Of a stretch of 64,000 bases of DNA, positions 58,491 through 64,000 are shown in pieces. The notes beneath the pieces are model-generated. The model was given only the letters and a program-made list of their open reading frames with translations, was not told the origin of the DNA and made no database searches. Each line of letters opens with the position of its first letter. The first letter of the stretch is position 1. The DNA is from Anaspis maculata (taxonomy: Eukaryota; Arthropoda; Insecta; Coleoptera; Scraptiidae). Where the stretch lies: contig OX421966.1 of NCBI GenBank assembly GCA_949128115.1, forward strand, positions 51,023,416 through 51,087,415, written 5' to 3'. The translations under genes were made by a program, and so were the position numbers.

Positions 58491-58617
58491 CGGCTCGATA
58501 CCAAGTTGGGGCTGAGACCGCCGTAAGTGTGGTTACTATAGCAACGGCCAATCAGACCGCTCTATTTTGCAAGTTACGCCGTCCTAACTTTTGCGCCTGC
58601 AACTTGGTATCGAGCCC
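58491..58617. mobile_element. Harbinger-type MITE, copy 2
   Basis: CGGCTCGATACCAAGTTG and CAACTTGGTATCGAGCCC are inverted ends with TTA on both sides (58488-58490, 58618-58620). It is the opposite-orientation relative of 47142-47274 and is about 95 percent identical to it. Confidence 0.88.
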
Positions 58618-58620
58618 TTA

Positions 58621-59184
58621 GAACACAATTTGATGACAAGTGACATCACATGAAGCTGTAAATTGTGGAAAAATCGGTCACAGCCAAAACAGTAATCACT
58701 GCAAAACCAAAAAGCTGTTTTTTTAAGATCATCCTGTGACCACGCGAGAATTTGAAAAACTGTTCAGAGGTATCAATGTCTCTTCTGAACTACACTCTTG
58801 AGCAAAAGTTAAGGGCCACTTTTTCAAATGTCCATAACTTCCAAACGCGTTTTTCGATTCTACCGAGTTTTTGCACAAAGGTGGTCTAATGTATTGTTAA
58901 GACAAGCGTGAAGCGGCGTACTCATCAATGCATAGGTTTGCGGTAGAAAGGTCTTCGACTGTTGCTTTGCAGAAATGCATAACTTTCACTGAAATCAAAT
59001 CATTGAATTTTGGACTAAATGGAGGTTCATCCAATAAAAAACTTCCTGTTTGCTTTGTTACAATGTGCTTAAGCAAGTACCATGCTTAGTTTGTTCAGGG
59101 ACATCTTCCGTCTTCAACTCTTGACCATCAATCTCTTTTTGTGGCTTAAACAATTTAGGAGGCATTACTTTTCTTTGATTTTGG
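58621..59184. other. No gene recognised
   Basis: Probably ENGASE intron. ACTCTTGAGCAAAAGTTAAG (58793) looks like an element end, without a found partner. Confidence 0.4.
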
Positions 59185-60612
59185 TTGTAAACAATTAATT
59201 CGTGTGTTTATTGTGATTTTGCGTCAACATTTTGTAATTGTGACCACTCTTGAGGCTTAAAAACAAAGAATTCATTATGCGGACTGTTAACAAAGAACAA
59301 AAACAAGAGGAAAAAGCTCACAAAGATGTCAAAACCTTGAGCATCGACAAGAAAGAAGTTAGCAATTCCATCACATGCCGATAAAACACCTCTGCAGTGA
59401 CCAAAAAAGAAATGGTCAATTTCTTCAGTTCTTTTCAGGAAAAGACAGTTGCGTCGTATCGCCAAGAGACCAAGCGCACAAGCGATGCGAAACAACCTTT
59501 ACTAATCATTTGTCATCAATATCCAAGAGCTTAAATCACTCTAACGCCATCAGGCCCTTCCGAATGCGAAGAAGTTGAAAAACTAACTTCAAGTTTGTTG
59601 CACTGCACTGAGTGAATCCAAGGACGGAAATGGATGATGGCCATACTCAGAGATGTGTGTAAGCCTTGTGTTTAAGTATAGAAACCACCAAGAGGATCTG
59701 ACGACGCAAAAAATTGAAAATCGGGGTTTGTTTGAACCTCTGCAGTGTGGAAAACCAGCTCAAATCGAATGACGTTCTCAATCGGAACTGTCGTCTTTCG
59801 TAATCGTACAGGAACTGATCAAAAAGATTCCTGCCCACACCATGATGGAGCCATCCCCAAACGGAATCCTAAGTGAAATGCAATCTGCATGAAACCGCTG
59901 TCCACGACGACATCATACACGACCCGCCAGTCGTTTCCTGTCCGGGAGAAACGTGTTTTACCTTTGTCGTTTTCGACCAGTCCCTGTACAATTGAAAAAA
60001 ACGAACAATCCCGATTGAGAACTTATTCGATTGAGGCTGTTTTTCACACTGCAGAGGTTCAAACAAACTCCGATTTTCAAATGTTTGCGTCGTCAGATGC
60101 TCTTGGTGGTTTCTACACTCAAACACAAGGCTCATGCATATCTCTAAGTATGGCCATCATCCATTTCCGTCCTTGGGTTCACTCAGTGCAGCGCAACAAA
60201 CTTGAAGTTCATTTTTCAACTTCTTCGCATTCGAGAGCCTGATGGCGTTAGAGGGATTTGAACTCTTGAATATCGATGGCAAATGATTAATGAAGGTTGT
60301 AACTCATCGCTTGTGCGCTTGGTCTCTTGGCGACACTCCTTAAATGTCTTTTCCTGAGAAGAACTGAAGACATTGACCATTTCTTCTTTGCATGACCACT
60401 GCAGAGGTGTTTCATCGGCATGTGATGAAATTGATGACTTCTTTCTTGTCAATGCTCAAGGTTTTGACATATTTGTGAACTTTTTCCTCTTGTTTTTGTA
60501 CTTAATTAACAGTCCGCATAAACAATTCTTTGTTTTTGAGCCTCAAGAGTGGTCACAATTACAAAATGTTGACGCAAAATTGCAATAAACACACGAATGA
60601 ATTGTTTACAAC
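59185..60612. repeat. Long foldback, 1.4 kb
   Basis: GTTGTAAACAATTAATTCGT (59185) is mirrored at the right (ending TTGTTTACAAC at 60612). The arms of about 700 bp match with about 10-15 percent difference: CCACTCTTGAGGCT, GCGCACAAGCGATG, TTCACTGCACTGAGTGAACC-type, and GGACGGAAATGGATGATGGC. The similar frames at 59208-59495 (minus) and 60373-60588 (plus) are the same arm read in each copy. No target duplication could be fixed. Confidence 0.88.
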
Positions 60613-61000
60613 TGACACGCACCGCTTGTACGGGTCGAAAACACGCGGAGGAAAAATCAATAAGTGTATTGGGAATTGAGCGTGCGATGCAAGTTTACCA
60701 CATGGTTAAAAGATGTCGCTAGCCGTGTAATGTCCACGCAGAAAGTTCGAGACTTGGTATAAAACAATTTAGCTATAATACTTTGGTCACTCTCAACTCC
60801 ACGTCAAAGACCAGCCGATGTCCATGTGCTCCGCCGCACCACTAAATACACAATATTGCGTGACCGCTTAGCGCATGCTCTAAAAAACGAGGTGATTCGT
60901 TCTAAGTCTTCCATATGTTACGCTGAAAAAAAAGGTGATTCTCAAACTAAACTCAATGGATTATGCGTCGTTTTCAAGTAGAAGTGGTTACTGGTTACAT
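60613..61000. other. No gene recognised
   Basis: Moderately CpG-containing spacer between two foldbacks. Nothing supportable. Confidence 0.4.
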
Positions 61001-62827
61001 TAGTCCGGTGGTTAAGCGTTCTAACTATGCATTTTGAGCTTAAGCAATGCGCTTTTGGGGTTTGATTGGGGGTCCCTCAACTTTAATTTCAAGAGTTGGA
61101 GACATCGGTGCACTCGATGCGGAGGGGGTCTGGGGGGCCCTTGAAAGTTGAAGGCGCGAGGCTTCCCACCAAATCACCATACCACCACGTAATTCCTACT
61201 GGGAGGCCATCAAACGACTCTAACCTGTACATTGACAACATTTGTTACCATGTCCAAATAGTTCTTCACACTGAAAAAAATTAATTCTTATGACAGATCG
61301 GAAAAAACAGTTTTTCTCAATTTTTCATCCCCACAACAAATAAACTGCCAAGTGTGGTGTTATTTTGGAGTAAACGGCATCCTCTGATTTAATTCACCGA
61401 GTCAAAATGTTTGTGAGACCACCGTGCAAAAAATGACACGCCAAGAAGTGAGCATTTTTGAGCACCTCATTTAACAGTAGTTTCTTGGCTGATACCAATC
61501 GATATGTTTGATAATTTTGTCATGGATCAATAACTTGAACTCTTTTGTAACGGTAATGCATGTGAATGAAACTCGACACGAGCGTGGAGGCCTGGAAATT
61601 TTTTTTTTCTCCAGGGGTCGAATTTATTTCACGCCTACTGAGCGTTAGTTTGTTGGGCTCAGGCAGGCAGCGTTTGGATAGCTTTGGAAGCAAAATTTCC
61701 ATATCTATCTGAAAAGTTGAGCAGTGTAATTCTGGAAATCGATTTATGAATCATCAATGATTGTTTTGTCGGTCAGTACCCACATGGTGGTTAACTGCAG
61801 AGGTGATGGCTAACGGCGGAGGGAATTCAACGTCCAAGATCTTATTCTCTGCCACTCTGACAGTCATTTTCACGGTTGTTTTTATATAATTATTTTATCT
61901 TCAAACATAAGAAAACTTACACGTACAAAATGATAACAACCTTAAAGGTTGGTAGAGGAGAAAAGAAAATAACACTTTAAAAGTTGAAGGCCCTCCGTTA
62001 TCAGCCATGATCCCTGCAGTTAATCCCCATGGGGGTACCTAGTGGCTGTCAAAATAATCTTTGATGATTCTCAAATCAGTTTCCAGAATTATGCTACACA
62101 GCTGCATAGACAGATATGAAAATTTTGTCTCCAAACCTATTCAAACGCTGCCTGCCTGAGCCCAACAAACTATCGCTCAGTAGGCGTGAAATAAATTCGA
62201 CCCCTGGAGAAAAAAATTTTTTCCAGGCCTCCACGCTCGTGTCGAGTTTCATTCACATGCATTACCGTTACAAAAGAGTTCAAGCTATTGATCCATGACA
62301 AAATTATCAATCATATCGATTGGTATCAGTCAAGAAACTACTGTTAAATGAGGTGCTCAAAAATGCTCACTTCTTGGCGTGTCATTTTTTGCACGGTGGT
62401 CTCACAAACATTTTGACTCGGTGAATTAAATCAGAGGATGCCGCTTACTCCAAAATGACACCACACTTGGCAGTTTATTCGTTGTGGGGATGAAAAATTG
62501 AGAAAAACTGTTTTTTCCGATCTGTCATAAGAATTAATTTTTTTCAGTGTGAAGAACTATTTGGACATGGTAACAAATGTTGTCAATGTACAGGTTAGAG
62601 TCGTTTGATGGCCTACCAGTAGGAATTACGTGGTGGTATGGTGATTTGGTGGGAAGCCTCGCACCTTCAACTTTCAAGGGCCCCCCAGACCCCCTCCGCA
62701 TCGAGTGCACCGATGTCTCCAACTCTTGAAATTTAAGTTGAGGGACCCCCAATCAAACCCCAAAAGCGCATTGCTTAAGCTCAAAATGCATAGTTCGAGC
62801 TTTTTTTGGCGCTTAACCACCGGACTA
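61001..62827. repeat. Giant near-perfect foldback, 1.8 kb
   Basis: TAGTCCGGTGGTTAAGCG (61001) and its complement ending CCGGACTA (62827). The arms of roughly 900 bp are about 95 percent identical: GGTTTGATTGGGGGTCCC, GTGCACTCGATGCGGAGGGG and CCAAGAAGTGAGCATTTTTG, meeting near 61914. CAT also stands outside both ends. With TA as duplication it would be mariner-like; with CAT the type is open. The identical 62-codon frame at 61096 and 62537 is arm sequence, not a gene. Confidence 0.9.
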
Positions 62828-63156
62828 CATAGAAAAATCGGTGTAACCATCGCAACCTATTCATGAAAGCACATATGTGCGGGATCATTCCCAAATGCCC
62901 CAAATTACGAAATAAAAAAAACATGGAACACTTCAACCATAACATTCAAATTTACCGCAAAATTGTCTGGGGATATTTCATTTAATCAGTGCTGTATTGT
63001 ATTCAGCATGGTGTGGCGACAGTCGGTCCTCTGAGTGGCACACACTTTTTCTACCGCCGAATATCCATTTTAAATCGGAAGGCTTCACAAGTTGCTGATA
63101 AAACTGGACAAAATGTCAACGTCAAACACAGAAATCAATGTCATTGTCGAATTCTG

Positions 63157-63335
63157 GGCCGCTATTCTTGAATCGTGTGAGAATAGTCCCTGGGAGTTTT
63201 ATATAATCCGTACTACACTTCTGTAGCGAAAGTTGCCTAAAAACCACGATTTTAGGCAACATTCGCTACATCAGTGTACTGCGGAATGTATTTTACTCCC
63301 AGAGACTTTTCTCACACGATTCAAGAATAGCGGCC
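63157..63335. mobile_element. MITE, 179 bp
   Basis: GGCCGCTATTCTTGAATCGT and its complement ACGATTCAAGAATAGCGGCC are exact; pairing resumes at CTGGGAGT / ACTCCCAG, TACACT / AGTGTA and GTAGCGAAAGTTGCCTAAAA / TTTTAGGCAACATTCGCTAC. No target duplication seen. Confidence 0.85.
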
Positions 63336-64000
63336 TTGAACATGCGCGATGATAACTTGTCACCGTTTTCTTAGTTCGCATGACATCCGTGTCGGAGCGC
63401 CACTTCCGCGCAATATTGTGTATTACGCGGCCTCCTCGTGTGCCATTGCCCGCAACTCGGCGTCCCCAAATAAAATGCGCGACAATATACCCGACGTCTG
63501 ATTACCAATACACTCATCGCCACTGTGGCACAGTCCAGCCCGTCATCGAAGAGGTTTCCGTCCGCGCCGTGTTAGTAATAGTATTAGATGTGATTTGCCC
63601 GGTCTACATCAAGCTCTTCATCATCGTGAGTCGCAGTCGTCACACCCGTCGCGCTTGATTGTTCATCCCATATTTCTAAATACCGGAATTGCACATTTGC
63701 TCGCGTTCGCGTGAAAATTAGTATCAAGCTTGTTGGATTTTGCACCGGTACGCACCTCATTTCTCCTCCGGGATTAAATTGCGTGGTACTTTGGGAGACG
63801 TCTTTTATCAAGGAGTTTTTAAGCTAAAGCAAGAGCCTTTGGACCGTGTGGGTATCGCGAGTAACCGAGGTAAACCTGAGTGCGTCATTTGCCTTCGAAG
63901 AGATTGTATAATTTCATATCCATGGGGTTGTAACCCTTCACACAGAACGCTGCCTGTTGGAAGAGGAACCTGCATCGAGCACTCGTATCTATCTCTGATA
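63336..64000. other. No gene recognised
   Basis: GC-richer than average up to about 63650. The plus frame at 63380-63658 and the minus frame at 63584-63811 have no recognised domain. An upstream ENGASE exon was looked for here and not found. Confidence 0.4.

Noticed and set aside
59208..60588. Two similar ORFs suggesting a duplicated gene
   Set aside because: They are the two arms of a foldback; the likeness is at DNA level and neither has a domain.
61096..62752. Identical 62-72 codon ORFs
   Set aside because: Mirror copies in the 61001-62827 foldback.

Overview
The window reads as transposon-dense nuclear DNA from an animal, most likely an insect. It is AT-rich and has no operon-like packing. 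The only host gene recognised has GT-AG introns. The mobile elements present (hAT, Tc1/mariner-like and Harbinger-like MITEs, R2-type and Jockey-type LINEs, Ty3/Gypsy pieces, hammerhead-ribozyme elements, long foldbacks) are typical of arthropod genomes. TAGG/TACC simple repeats also fit an insect; I cannot name the order from the sequence.

Host gene: two well-preserved exons on the minus strand (57943-58326 and 56009-56490) encode the middle and C-terminal part of cytosolic endo-beta-N-acetylglucosaminidase (ENGASE, glycoside hydrolase family 85). The exons that would carry the catalytic Asn/Glu were not found. The intron between the two exons holds a MITE and an inverted pair of tRNA-like sequences.

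Left third (1-23 kb): an LTR fragment and hairpins (1-519); an R2-type LINE (2130-5830) split by a hAT element that left an 8-bp target duplication inside the coding region; a 1-kb head-to-head palindromic element with two complete hammerhead ribozymes and a 12-bp target duplication (5969-6991); a long repeat family (8.7-12.8 kb); a solo LTR; a mariner-like element; a second hammerhead family (15.5-15.8 kb); nested MITEs (18.7-19.5 kb); and a satellite block with an alternating A-B higher-order structure (21.2-22.6 kb).

Middle (23-46 kb): a foldback of about 1.5 kb; a 3.9-kb hAT element with a perfect 8-bp target duplication and an internal 38-bp minisatellite; a solo LTR whose 4-bp target duplication was split by a later 1.2-kb TIR element holding a tRNA-like sequence; two more solo LTRs; a second mariner-like element; a gag zinc-knuckle remnant; and another hAT-like element holding a second copy of the hammerhead repeat.

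Right (46-64 kb): a decayed LINE carrying three separate insertions; a Jockey-type LINE 3' part with a simple-repeat tail; a decayed Gypsy reverse transcriptase; the ENGASE exons; two large foldbacks (59.2-60.6 and 61.0-62.8 kb); and small MITEs. The strongest candidate for an under-described system is the palindromic retrozyme-like element at 5969-6991, together with the unrelated hammerhead repeat at 15.5 kb.
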